From contig NZ_JAIOAO010000002.1 of NCBI RefSeq assembly GCF_021190955.1, forward strand, positions 1,054,001 to 1,118,000: DNA of 64,000 bases. The letters run 5' to 3'. Position numbers and translations under genes: made by a program. The notes below the pieces were generated by a model. It made no database searches, had not been told where the DNA came from, and was given only the letters and a program-made list of their open reading frames with translations. Positions 52,336 to 60,424 of the stretch are shown in pieces. The stretch comes from Parachryseolinea silvisoli. GTDB taxonomy: Bacteria > Bacteroidota > Bacteroidia > Cytophagales > Cyclobacteriaceae. How positions within the stretch are numbered: the first letter of the stretch is position 1; each line of letters starts with the position of its first letter.

Positions 52336-52621
52336 TTATGCCTAAGCCGTTTAGAACTTTGCGAAGGTCAGACATGTCTCCGATGAGCCTTCGTGCCGGT
52401 AGGGGACTGTCTTTGATCAGCATCGGTAGCGCGATGATCTGTTGCTGTTCCGCTACGGCGGCATCCTGGCGCACGTCGATGATCGTGAGGTGATAGCGAC
52501 CCGCGAGGTGGGTTTCCAGTATATGCTGTAGATTATCGATGGCTCGCAGGGAATTGGGAGACGCGCCCGAAACATATAATTTCAGGACGTATTCGTGGGC
52601 AGAATGTGCAGGTGCTCCCAT
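52328..52621 (-). CDS. KaiB-like protein, divergent copy
   Basis: A 97-residue thioredoxin-like KaiB family protein. LKLYVSGASPNSLRAIDNL, IIALPMLIKDSPLPARRLIG and GDMSDLRKVLNGLGI match KaiB, but key positions differ from the canonical copy, so it may have changed partner. It lies 22 bp downstream of the first kaiB and overlaps the kinase gene. Confidence 0.88.
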   Translation of the reverse strand: MGAPAHSAHEYVLKLYVSGASPNSLRAIDNLQHILETHLAGRYHLTIIDVRQDAAVAEQQQIIALPMLIKDSPLPARRLIGDMSDLRKVLNGLGING

Positions 52622-52643
52622 AGCGCGTTGGTACGTTAACGTA

Positions 52644-52937
52644 TTACTGGCGGGCTGGACGAATGTCGAGGCCTACCAGTACCTTCTCTTCGTTGGAAAG
52701 GTCGCCGATGATCTTGCGTACGGGTTCCGGCACTTTTTTTACAAGCGTGGGGATGGCCAGGATCTGATCGCCTTCGGCCAGCTGGGGGTTCACCAGCAGA
52801 TCGATCACTTCGATCTCATAAATACCTTTCAGATGCTCTTCACAATATCGCTTGAGATTGTTCAGGGCGGTAACAGATCGTGGTGTATTGCCGGCAATGT
52901 ATAGCCGCAGCTCGTATTTTTTACTTGCTTTTGCCAT
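52644..52937 (-). CDS. kaiB: KaiB circadian-clock-type protein, canonical copy
   Basis: A 97-residue Kai[53 protein letters not shown] and VGLD follow cyanobacterial KaiB closely, including the C-terminal GDLS...KVL.GLD region where fold-switching occurs. In the cyanobacterial clock KaiB binds the KaiC CI ring. An upstream ATG at 52967 would add 10 residues. With 52937 the gene overlaps kaiC by 17 bases. Confidence 0.92.
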   Translation of the reverse strand: MAKASKKYELRLYIAGNTPRSVTALNNLKRYCEEHLKGIYEIEVIDLLVNPQLAEGDQILAIPTLVKKVPEPVRKIIGDLSNEEKVLVGLDIRPARQ

Positions 52938-54678
52938 TGCCTTTTCCGCTTTTTGATGCGTTTTCATTTAAGTACCGCTTTTTGACCAATTCCATCCTGT
53001 TCTTTTCCAGGATCTCCTGCCGCAGCTGCTCTTCCTGTTGGGTACGGTATAGCTCATCTTTCAACGACTCGAATTCCTCCTGAAGGCTGGCGATCTTGGC
53101 TTCGAGCACGGTCTTCTTGCGCTGAATCTCGCGGTCGCGGCGAGTGTGCCCATGTGATTTCAATGCCTGGCCTGTTACTTCTTCCAACTGCTGCGCTTCG
53201 CGCGCCGAGCCGATGAGTATGCCATTAGGCCCCAGGTAGACATCCACCAGCTCCAGCCCTTTACGGGTAATGATGAACTCACGCACCTGGTTGGAGTGTT
53301 TCATGCCCCGGGACTTCATGATGTATAGGCCGCGGTTGCGCTCGCCGTTCGACTCGAGATCCCGCACGGTAATCCAACTATCTACTAGCGATGACACGCC
53401 TTCATCCGTTTGCTCTGTTACAGAACTGTTTAAGGTCAGCGCTGTAAACAGCACCGTTATCTGCTTCCTCTGCAGAAAGTCAATAAGCCGTATCAGCATC
53501 GCCTTGACCTCGCTGACCGTTCCGATCGTGACCAGGTTGGTAATCGGGTCGAGTATGATGACGCGGGGATTAAACTGTTGGATCTTTTTGTGGATCTCTA
53601 CCAGGTGCATTTCCAGGCCGTGCACGGTAGGCCGTGAAGAATGGAACTGTAGCAGGCCGTTTTCGACGTGCGCCTCGAGGTTCATGCCAATGGACCGCAT
53701 GTTGCGCACGATTTGCTGGGGAGATTCCTCAAAGGCAAAGAACAGGCACCGCTCTTTGCGCAGGCATGCCGCGTTGGCGAAAGACGCCGCAATGCTGGTT
53801 TTGCCGGTGCCGGCCGTTCCCGAAATCAGGATACTGGACCCGCGGAAAAATCCCCTGCCCTCGTCCAGCATCTGGTCGAGCGATGGTATACCCGACGCGA
53901 TTTTATCCCGGGATACAGGATATTTCAGCTCCAGCGAAGTGATCGGCAATACTGAAATGCCATCTTCATCAATCAAGAAAGGATATTCATTTGTGCCGTG
54001 CACCGTGCCCCGGTATTTCACCACCCGTAGCAGGCGGGTTGACACCTGGTTCCGCACGCGATGCTCCAACAAGATCACACAGTCCGATACGTACTCTTCC
54101 AACCCCTGCCGTGTCAGGGTATTGATGCCCCGTTCGCCGGTAATGATCGTGGTAACACCTTTGTCTTTTAGCCACTGGAACAACCGTCGTATTTCCGAGC
54201 GCAGGATGCCGTCGTTTGACAAACCACCGAATAAGTTCTCGATCGTATCCAGCACAACGCGCTTTGCACCGATGCTCGTGATGGCATGTTCCAGGCGGAT
54301 AAACAGGCCCGAAAGATCATACTCGCCGGTTTCTTCGATCTCGGTCTTATCGACGTGTACATAATCGATCTTGATCTTTTTATCCCGCTGCAGCTTGCTG
54401 AGATCGAACCCGAGCGAGGCCACGTTTGTAGCAAGCTCATCGCTCTTCTCCTCAAACGCAACGATCACGCCGGGTTCTTTGAACTTCAATGCGCCGTTCA
54501 CGATGAATTCGATCCCCAATAAGGTTTTGCCAGAGCCGGGACCCCCACAAATAAGTGTCGGTCGTCCCTGGGGCAAGCCCCCATGGGTAATCTCGTCAAG
54601 GCCAGTGATGCCAGTGGGGGATTTTTTTAATTGTTTGTCCGTCAAAACGGGTTGTAGACTCCTTTTGCTTTTTGCCAT
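52921..54678 (-). CDS. kaiC: KaiC-like double-ATPase
   Basis: A 585-residue KaiC with two RecA-type domains. CI: Walker A GGPGSGKT (residues 45-52), catalytic EE in [11 protein letters not shown]: Walker [11 protein letters not shown] (about 290), EE in AFEESPQQ, R-finger region [10 protein letters not shown]. The CII phosphorylation pair that is Ser-Thr in Synechococcus is Ser-Ser here (about residues 426-428, in [10 protein letters not shown]). A C-terminal coiled coil (last 85 or so residues) replaces the KaiA-binding tail, in line with the absence of kaiA. The frame runs to 54714, but ATG 54678 begins [11 protein letters not shown]. Confidence 0.93.
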   Translation of the reverse strand: MAKSKRSLQPVLTDKQLKKSPTGITGLDEITHGGLPQGRPTLICGGPGSGKTLLGIEFIVNGALKFKEPGVIVAFEEKSDELATNVASLGFDLSKLQRDKKIKIDYVHVDKTEIEETGEYDLSGLFIRLEHAITSIGAKRVVLDTIENLFGGLSNDGILRSEIRRLFQWLKDKGVTTIITGERGINTLTRQGLEEYVSDCVILLEHRVRNQVSTRLLRVVKYRGTVHGTNEYPFLIDEDGISVLPITSLELKYPVSRDKIASGIPSLDQMLDEGRGFFRGSSILISGTAGTGKTSIAASFANAACLRKERCLFFAFEESPQQIVRNMRSIGMNLEAHVENGLLQFHSSRPTVHGLEMHLVEIHKKIQQFNPRVIILDPITNLVTIGTVSEVKAMLIRLIDFLQRKQITVLFTALTLNSSVTEQTDEGVSSLVDSWITVRDLESNGERNRGLYIMKSRGMKHSNQVREFIITRKGLELVDVYLGPNGILIGSAREAQQLEEVTGQALKSHGHTRRDREIQRKKTVLEAKIASLQEEFESLKDELYRTQQEEQLRQEILEKNRMELVKKRYLNENASKSGKGNGKSK

Positions 54679-54889
54679 GCGCAATAAATTGAAACGACAA
54701 TAACGGATCAGCAAAATATAAACGAGACAAGCTGATGCGTACCGCGGAAGGAAGATTTCTGATAGAATGCTAAAAGTAGTGAAACTCCCGAAAATAACTA
54801 GGGCTAATCAGCGAACGGGAAAATTATAGTAATTAAAGACACTTTTGCAAACGTCCCTCGGGCAGTCGGTACGGGTTTATCCGGAACTG

Positions 54890-56104
54890 TTATTCGTCTG
54901 CAAACTGCTGCTCCAACGGCGCGATCTTCTCCAGGTCTTCCCGGATTTTTGCGTCCAGCGTCGTTTCCTTTAGTACGTTATAGCTCGCCCAAAACTCTTT
55001 GTTGTACGGATAGTCCTGGTATTGCAGCCCATAGCTGCGCATCTTCTCCGTAGCGCCGATGCGGCTTTTGGTATCGGCGTGAATCTCGTTGATTACTAAA
55101 TGCTGTACTAATTCAGTTTCAAACTTCGGCTCGTCTGTCCGTTCATCGTGCCAGCGTTCGCGGGAGTTGACAGTGATGTAGTTCAGGTACATCTTGCCCT
55201 GGTAGCGGCGGAAGTCGATGGCTTTGGTATACTTGAGGTATTTGCTGACCATGCCCTTTCGGATCGCCAGGTTGTCGCCGGCAGTCTCCATTTCAAATTC
55301 CAGGTGGACGATGGAGTAATCGGTCTTGTCGATATATACTTTCAGGAAGAACTGGTCGGTGGTGCTGACGACGAAAATGTCGTGTCCGTTGTAATGCGAG
55401 TCGGGCTCGCGGGTCATGCTGGCGAGGAACTCTTCGTCGGCCTCGATCTGGCGGTAACGGATGTTGTTGTGCAGCAGTAAGTCTTCGAGGAGGTTGGTCT
55501 GGCCAAAGTAAGAGGTAAATTTGTTGTCGTAGCCAATGCTCTTGCGTACCTCTACCAGCTTGACACGTTCGCGCAATTTGTTTTTGTTACGGGGCTCGGC
55601 GTAGTTGTCGTCGTATATCTTGACAGCAGCTTCCAGTAGGGCGATGCTGGTGCCGCCGATCTTTTTTACGTCGCGGTAAAAGCCGTCCATCAGGAACGGC
55701 TGCATGGGGAAGTTCTGGTCGATGCGCGACAGCGCTATACGGAAGATTTCGCCGCCTTTATCCAGCGAGTCGGTTACGACCACTTCCTCGAGCATCGTGA
55801 TCGACTTGGTAAGCCGGATCTGAAGGGGTTGTTCGGCCAGGAGCGACCAGACGGGGGCTTCGTAGTTGAGGTACCCCAGCATACTAATGACCAGGATGTC
55901 ATTGCGATAGGCAGCCTCAAAGTAGAAATCAAATTCACCCTGCAGGTTGGCAATGGTGCCCACGGGCTTGCCTTTAATCGCCATAGAGGCATAGGGCAGG
56001 GGTTCACCCGTGTCGGTATCGGAAACCTTTCCGGTTAAGGCTATTTTCTGCGTCCAACCCGGTAAAATGACGCAGAAGAGGCCAATAATGAGGATAAACC
56101 GCAT
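54890..56104 (-). CDS. Exported carboxypeptidase-regulatory-like domain protein
   Basis: A 404-residue secreted protein: signal peptide (ILIIGLFCVILPGWTQ), a CarboxypepD_reg-like beta-sandwich (about residues 20-110, KVSDTDTGEPLPYASMAIKG), then a larger beta domain resembling the DUF5686/outer-membrane-receptor-type proteins of this phylum. The N-terminal domain is common in TonB-dependent receptors but there is no barrel here. Divergent from the LytS-type kinase. Confidence 0.75.
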   Translation of the reverse strand: MRFILIIGLFCVILPGWTQKIALTGKVSDTDTGEPLPYASMAIKGKPVGTIANLQGEFDFYFEAAYRNDILVISMLGYLNYEAPVWSLLAEQPLQIRLTKSITMLEEVVVTDSLDKGGEIFRIALSRIDQNFPMQPFLMDGFYRDVKKIGGTSIALLEAAVKIYDDNYAEPRNKNKLRERVKLVEVRKSIGYDNKFTSYFGQTNLLEDLLLHNNIRYRQIEADEEFLASMTREPDSHYNGHDIFVVSTTDQFFLKVYIDKTDYSIVHLEFEMETAGDNLAIRKGMVSKYLKYTKAIDFRRYQGKMYLNYITVNSRERWHDERTDEPKFETELVQHLVINEIHADTKSRIGATEKMRSYGLQYQDYPYNKEFWASYNVLKETTLDAKIREDLEKIAPLEQQFADE

Positions 56105-56243
56105 GCAGAGAGTAGCAATAAGCGGTCAAGTTGACCATTAAACCGTTTCTTTCAAATACTTTGTAGGATAATCCCTCATTTTGCAGATTTAACGCCAATA
56201 ATTCAGCCTAAACGTATTTGCATTTCATTGCTTACTTTTAATC

Positions 56244-57362
56244 ATGAATTTGCCGGGCTTGAAGTCATTAGAAGAAATACCCCGTATCTGGAAAAGAGCC
56301 TACCTGGTGCTTTGCTTCTGGTTTGCCGCCAATTACGGCGTGGGCACCTTTATGAAGTGGAAGCTTGAAAACCAGCCGACCTATATCTTCTGGAATGCCC
56401 TGCAGTTGTTTGAGGCGCTCTGTATTTTTATCATCATCATCTTTTTCTATACCAACTGGCTGTTTCGTTTTAATATCTATGTGCAAATAGCCGGTCACGC
56501 AGTGGGAGCCATGTTCCACTTCCTGGCAATGGGTACCCTGTCTTATTACCTGGAAACCTATGTTGAGGGCTATACTGGCTGGGACTACTGGCGCGAGCAC
56601 ATCATCGGGCTGCTGAAATGGGAGGGGCTCCACTTCCACGACCAGTATATCATTACCATTGGCGTGTACTACGTCATTCGCTATTTCCAGGGCGTGCAGC
56701 ACCAGGAGCAAGAGAAAAGCGAACTAGCCCTCAAGAACCGGGAAATGCAGATTTCACTGCTCAAATCGCAGATCAACCCGCACTTTCTGTTTAATACCCT
56801 TAACTCCATTAATACCCTGATCGGGTCCAGTAAAGAGCAGGCCCGCAAGGTGATCACCCAACTGTCCGATATCTTCCGTTATGCGCTCGACTCGCATGGC
56901 GACCAGATGGTCAAGCTCATACACGAGCTGGACTTTATCGACAACTATATTCGCATTCAGCAGGTACGTTTTGGCGACCGTCTGAAGTTCGTCAAGCAGG
57001 TCGATTTCTCATGCCTGAGTGTGGAAATCCCGCCGATGATCCTTCAGCCGCTGGTGGAGAACTCGGTAAAATATGGTATCGCCCCCAAGGATGATGGCGG
57101 TACGATTATTTTAACCGTGAAGCGTTTTAACAATATGATATTTTTCGAGGTCAAAGATGACGGTCTTGGCTCTAATGCCAAGAAGGTAATGGACGGCAGC
57201 TCCAGTGGGGTAGGTATGAAGAACACGGACGAGCGCCTGAAAAGTATCTTTGGTCCCGGTTCGGGCTTGCGGATACACTCCAATGAATGGGGGTATTCTG
57301 TCAGCTTCTTCATACCGTTTGAGGAGCCCGCCGTCGCGGAGCTCAATAGTAAAGCCGTGTAG
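56244..57362 (+). CDS. LytS-type sensor histidine kinase
   Basis: A 372-residue kinase with about four membrane helices (residues 15-150), a coiled coil and a His_kinase domain with the phospho-His in INPHFLFNTLNSINT. The ATPase region has PLVENSVKYGI and GSSSGVGMKNTDERLKSIFG. It is followed by a LytTR regulator 54 bp downstream, its partner. The second such pair in the window. Confidence 0.9.
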   Translation: MNLPGLKSLEEIPRIWKRAYLVLCFWFAANYGVGTFMKWKLENQPTYIFWNALQLFEALCIFIIIIFFYTNWLFRFNIYVQIAGHAVGAMFHFLAMGTLSYYLETYVEGYTGWDYWREHIIGLLKWEGLHFHDQYIITIGVYYVIRYFQGVQHQEQEKSELALKNREMQISLLKSQINPHFLFNTLNSINTLIGSSKEQARKVITQLSDIFRYALDSHGDQMVKLIHELDFIDNYIRIQQVRFGDRLKFVKQVDFSCLSVEIPPMILQPLVENSVKYGIAPKDDGGTIILTVKRFNNMIFFEVKDDGLGSNAKKVMDGSSSGVGMKNTDERLKSIFGPGSGLRIHSNEWGYSVSFFIPFEEPAVAELNSKAV

Positions 57363-57416
57363 ACCCCTCTATGAAAACAGAATATATCAACCTCACCATA
57401 ACTAAATTGTAGTTTC

Positions 57417-58160
57417 ATGAATATAACCTGTGTTATCGTAGACGATGAAAAACTGGCCCGTGACCTGCTTCAGGAATATATACAGCAGATCCCGAACATC
57501 CAGATCATTGGTGAAGCTTCCAAAGGGAAGGAAGCCGTAGAGTTGATCGACAAAGAAAAACCCGACCTGGTGTTTCTCGACGTACAGATGCCTGGCATGA
57601 CCGGCTTTGATGTGCTGGACGAGATCACCCACGACCCCTATGTTATATTTTGCACGGCCTACGACCAGTATGCCATCAAGGCCTTTGAGAAAAACGCCGT
57701 AGATTATATCCTCAAGCCACTGGACCAGGAACGGTTCAAACAGGGTGTTGAGCGCGCCATTGCCCGCATGAAGATGGAGCAAAATAATGTGGGCGAGCTG
57801 CTGCGCAACATGAAGACAGAAAACAAGACTTCGTACGACTCACACATCTTCGTACAAAAGTCTGAAAAGCTGCTCAACCTGCCGGTAGATGAAATTGTAT
57901 ACCTCGAAGCCTCCGGCGATTATACCATCCTCACGACCAAAAACGATCAATTCGTAAGCTCGTCGGGTATTGGTAAACTGGAAGAAATTCTGAACCCGGA
58001 AATTTTTATCCGTGTGCACCGCAGTACGATCATCAACATCAACAGCCTGAAAGAAATCGAAAAGCATTTCAACGGCGGCATGGTGGTAAAGATGCAGAAC
58101 GGCAAAAGCTTCCCGGTAAGCCGCACGTATGCGAAGCTGATCCGGAAAAAGGTTGTTTAA
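57417..58160 (+). CDS. LytTR family response regulator
   Basis: A 247-residue regulator: receiver with VDDEKLAR, Asp in FLDVQMPGMTG and Lys in ILKPLDQE, followed by a LytTR DNA-binding domain (about residues 140-245, with FIRVHRSTIININSLKEIEK). Downstream of, and presumably phosphorylated by, the LytS-type kinase. A strong terminator follows. Confidence 0.92.
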   Translation: MNITCVIVDDEKLARDLLQEYIQQIPNIQIIGEASKGKEAVELIDKEKPDLVFLDVQMPGMTGFDVLDEITHDPYVIFCTAYDQYAIKAFEKNAVDYILKPLDQERFKQGVERAIARMKMEQNNVGELLRNMKTENKTSYDSHIFVQKSEKLLNLPVDEIVYLEASGDYTILTTKNDQFVSSSGIGKLEEILNPEIFIRVHRSTIININSLKEIEKHFNGGMVVKMQNGKSFPVSRTYAKLIRKKVV

Positions 58161-58189
58161 ATTGTCCTGTAATAACCAGACGGGATGTA

Positions 58190-58215
58190 AGCCACTCTAC
58201 GGAGTGGCTTTTTTT
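58190..58215 (+). terminator. Rho-independent terminator
   Basis: AGCCACTC (58190-58197) and GAGTGGCT (58202-58209) make an 8-bp stem with loop TACG, followed by seven T. It ends the LytS/LytTR operon. Confidence 0.9.
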
Positions 58216-58218
58216 ATG

Positions 58219-58869
58219 TCAGCGCCGCTCGATTGTTTCGGTGGATGTATAGCGGATCACGGCATGCTTGTCGTGTTGTTTCAGGATTTCACGTATGCGA
58301 ACCTCAAATGCCTTTTGCGCGTCGGCGACAAAGGGCGCCTGTTCGGCATACCGCCGGGCATCGGCCGAATACGCATTCATGGCCGCGGAGCGGTCAGCGG
58401 CATCGACCCAGTTCCAAATACCATTTTCGTCACGGAAGGTAACGTCGGGCTGCGATTCGAGCGACAGCAACTGCGGCGCGGGCAGGGTTACCGTGGCCAC
58501 GGTGTCGTCTATGGAAATGGCGAATTTTTTCTGCAGATCAAACCCAGCCTTGGCTTCGAATGTACCCGTGATCTCGATCTTTTTTGTGCTCTTCATCCAC
58601 GTGTTGCGCCACTCGTACCGGTGTTGAAACTTCTGCGACAGCGTAGCCAGCTCCAGAATAGGGATTTGTTGCTGCAGTACGACTGTGTTGTTGACCGTCA
58701 CCTCGGGTGTAAAATGAAACGCCTCACGAAAGTCTTGTCCCAATTGTCGCGCGCCGGCGTAGGCCTTCTCGGCCAGGCGTGCCGGGATGACGACAATCAA
58801 TACATAGGCCGTGATGCTGAGCGTGATCAGCAGGATGATGACGAGGACGATCTTGCGGTTTGAAAACAT
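58219..58869 (-). CDS. DUF4230 membrane-anchored protein
   Basis: A 216-residue protein with one N-terminal membrane helix (VLVIILLITLSITAYVLIVV) and an exported domain with the DUF4230 pattern: LATLSQKF, ITGTFEAKAGFDL and VTLPAPQLLSLE. Function unknown. It is 4 bp downstream of the hexapeptide-repeat gene and the last gene of a three-gene minus-strand operon. Confidence 0.85.
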   Translation of the reverse strand: MFSNRKIVLVIILLITLSITAYVLIVVIPARLAEKAYAGARQLGQDFREAFHFTPEVTVNNTVVLQQQIPILELATLSQKFQHRYEWRNTWMKSTKKIEITGTFEAKAGFDLQKKFAISIDDTVATVTLPAPQLLSLESQPDVTFRDENGIWNWVDAADRSAAMNAYSADARRYAEQAPFVADAQKAFEVRIREILKQHDKHAVIRYTSTETIERR

Positions 58870-58873
58870 GCCG

Positions 58874-59500
58874 TTATGCCGGGTAGGTTACTTGTTCCAC
58901 CAGCTCCAACCGGCGTACAATGCTGCGGGGTGTAAGAATGGTGCCAGGTGAAAGTACGGCGTTGGCACCGATTCTGGTATTGTCGCCTACCAACGCGCCG
59001 AACTTGGTAATGCCGGTGGCATAGCGATGGCCCTGGAGCATGACGTCGATAAGTTTGTCCGTGCGTTCGTTGTAGTGGTTGGCAATGATGGAGCCGGCCT
59101 CCATGTTGACGCCGGTACCGATAATAGAGTCGCCGGCAAAGTTGAAGTGCGCGAGTGCAGCACCCGGCATAATAAAACTGGACTTTACTTCGCAGCCCGG
59201 GCCGATGCTGGTCTTCTCACCAATATACACGCCGTTGCGTATGTACGCATGCGCGCCGATAAAACAGCCCGCGGAGATGATGACGGGTCCTTTGAGAATA
59301 ACATGCTCTTCCACCCGGGCATCTTTATGAATAGCCACCAATCCCTGCACGGCATAGTCGTCGGGCAACATTTTGATCTTGTCACTCAGGATTTCCGACG
59401 CGGCAGCGACGACCTGCCAGGGCAGCAGGTGCGACAGGTCGGGAAATAACGTATTGAACCGGGCGACGTAGTCGCTGAGGCGAAGCATTTCAGGACTCAT
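58874..59500 (-). CDS. Left-handed beta-helix acyl/nucleotidyl-transferase-like protein
   Basis: A 208-residue protein with a run of hexapeptide repeats (VILKGPVIISAGCFIGAHAY; NGVYIGEKTSIGPGCEV; GALVGDNTRIGANAVLSPG). It resembles the C-terminal acetyltransferase half of GlmU, without the N-terminal nucleotidyltransferase. The substrate is unknown. Its start overlaps the end of the VOC gene by 11 bases. Confidence 0.82.
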   Translation of the reverse strand: MSPEMLRLSDYVARFNTLFPDLSHLLPWQVVAAASEILSDKIKMLPDDYAVQGLVAIHKDARVEEHVILKGPVIISAGCFIGAHAYIRNGVYIGEKTSIGPGCEVKSSFIMPGAALAHFNFAGDSIIGTGVNMEAGSIIANHYNERTDKLIDVMLQGHRYATGITKFGALVGDNTRIGANAVLSPGTILTPRSIVRRLELVEQVTYPA

Positions 59501-59885
59501 AAAGCTCCAGGGGTAAATTGTCAGGATCGCGAAAGAATGTAAACTGCTTGCCGGTATATTCGTCGATGCGTATGGGCTCGGGCGTTATGCCATTCTTCTG
59601 CAGCGTGGCTACGGCGGCCTCGATGTCGGTTACGGCAAAGGCCAGGTGGCGCAGGCCACAGGCCTCGGGGCCCGAGGGCCGCGGGGGCGGGTTCGGGAAA
59701 GAAAACAACTCCAGTGTATAGGTGTCGTTCAGCGCCAGGTCGAGCTTATACGAGTTGCGCTCGGCGCGGTAATACTCGCCCACGACGGTAAAGCCCAGGA
59801 TTTCTGTATAAAACCGTTTGGAGGCTTCGTACGATGAGCAGATGATGGCGATGTGATGAACGTGGCGCAACGAAAGCATAAACAA
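59490..59885 (-). CDS. VOC family protein (glyoxalase-like, YaeR type)
   Basis: A 131-residue vicinal-oxygen-chelate protein: VHHIAIICSSYEASKRFYTE, LRHLAFAVTDIEAAVATL and LPLELYES. The two betaalphabetabetabeta units carry His and Glu positions for a metal. The pattern is that of E. coli YaeR, of unclear substrate. First gene of the operon with the beta-helix protein and DUF4230. A second ATG lies two codons in. Confidence 0.85.
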   Translation of the reverse strand: MFMLSLRHVHHIAIICSSYEASKRFYTEILGFTVVGEYYRAERNSYKLDLALNDTYTLELFSFPNPPPRPSGPEACGLRHLAFAVTDIEAAVATLQKNGITPEPIRIDEYTGKQFTFFRDPDNLPLELYES

Positions 59886-59950
59886 GCAAAGGTTTACCTG
59901 CTAAAGTTCTATAAAATAATGTTCCCAAAATAGTACCTTGACCACTGTTA

Positions 59951-60418
59951 ATGTCGATACATCCCATGGAAAAATTTATCCTGCCCATACAGATCCGCTG
60001 GTCTGACATCGATCAGAATCGCCACATGCGCCACTCGGTGTACTACGACTACGGCGCCATGATGCGCATGGCCTTGCTGTCGTCGGAAGGCCTGACTACC
60101 GCCAAGCTCGAAGAATTAAAGATCGGCCCCATTCTTTTTCGCGAGGAGGCCGTCTTTCGTCGTGAGATCAAGCTCGAAGATAAGATCACGATAGACGCCG
60201 AAGTAATCAAGGCGACACGCGATTACGGCCGTTGGAGCCTGCGTCATAACATTACGCGTGAAGATGGTGCGGTGTGCGCGATCCTTACCGTAGACGGCGC
60301 CTGGATCGATATGGAAAAACGCAAGCTGACGATTCCGAGCGAGTTTGTTCACGGGGCCTTTGCCAAGTTTCCGCAGGCCCCCGACTTTCAATGGGTAGAA
60401 GCCAAACAGCCGCAGTAG
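59951..60418 (+). CDS. Acyl-CoA thioesterase (4HBT hotdog fold)
   Basis: A 155-residue hotdog thioesterase. ILPIQIRWSDIDQNRHMRHS is the 4HBT signature, with the catalytic Asp in SDID and N.HM after it; a second motif is YGRWSLRHNI. It likely hydrolyses acyl-CoA or acyl-ACP. ATG 59966 (MEKFILP) is an alternative start. It is divergent from the VOC gene. Confidence 0.85.
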   Translation: MSIHPMEKFILPIQIRWSDIDQNRHMRHSVYYDYGAMMRMALLSSEGLTTAKLEELKIGPILFREEAVFRREIKLEDKITIDAEVIKATRDYGRWSLRHNITREDGAVCAILTVDGAWIDMEKRKLTIPSEFVHGAFAKFPQAPDFQWVEAKQPQ

Positions 60419-60424
60419 ACGCGC

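Noticed and set aside
53270-54364. 364-codon open frame antisense to kaiC
   Set aside because: It is rich in Arg/Ser/Pro/Thr with no domain, and is fully opposite a well-supported KaiC; a shadow frame.
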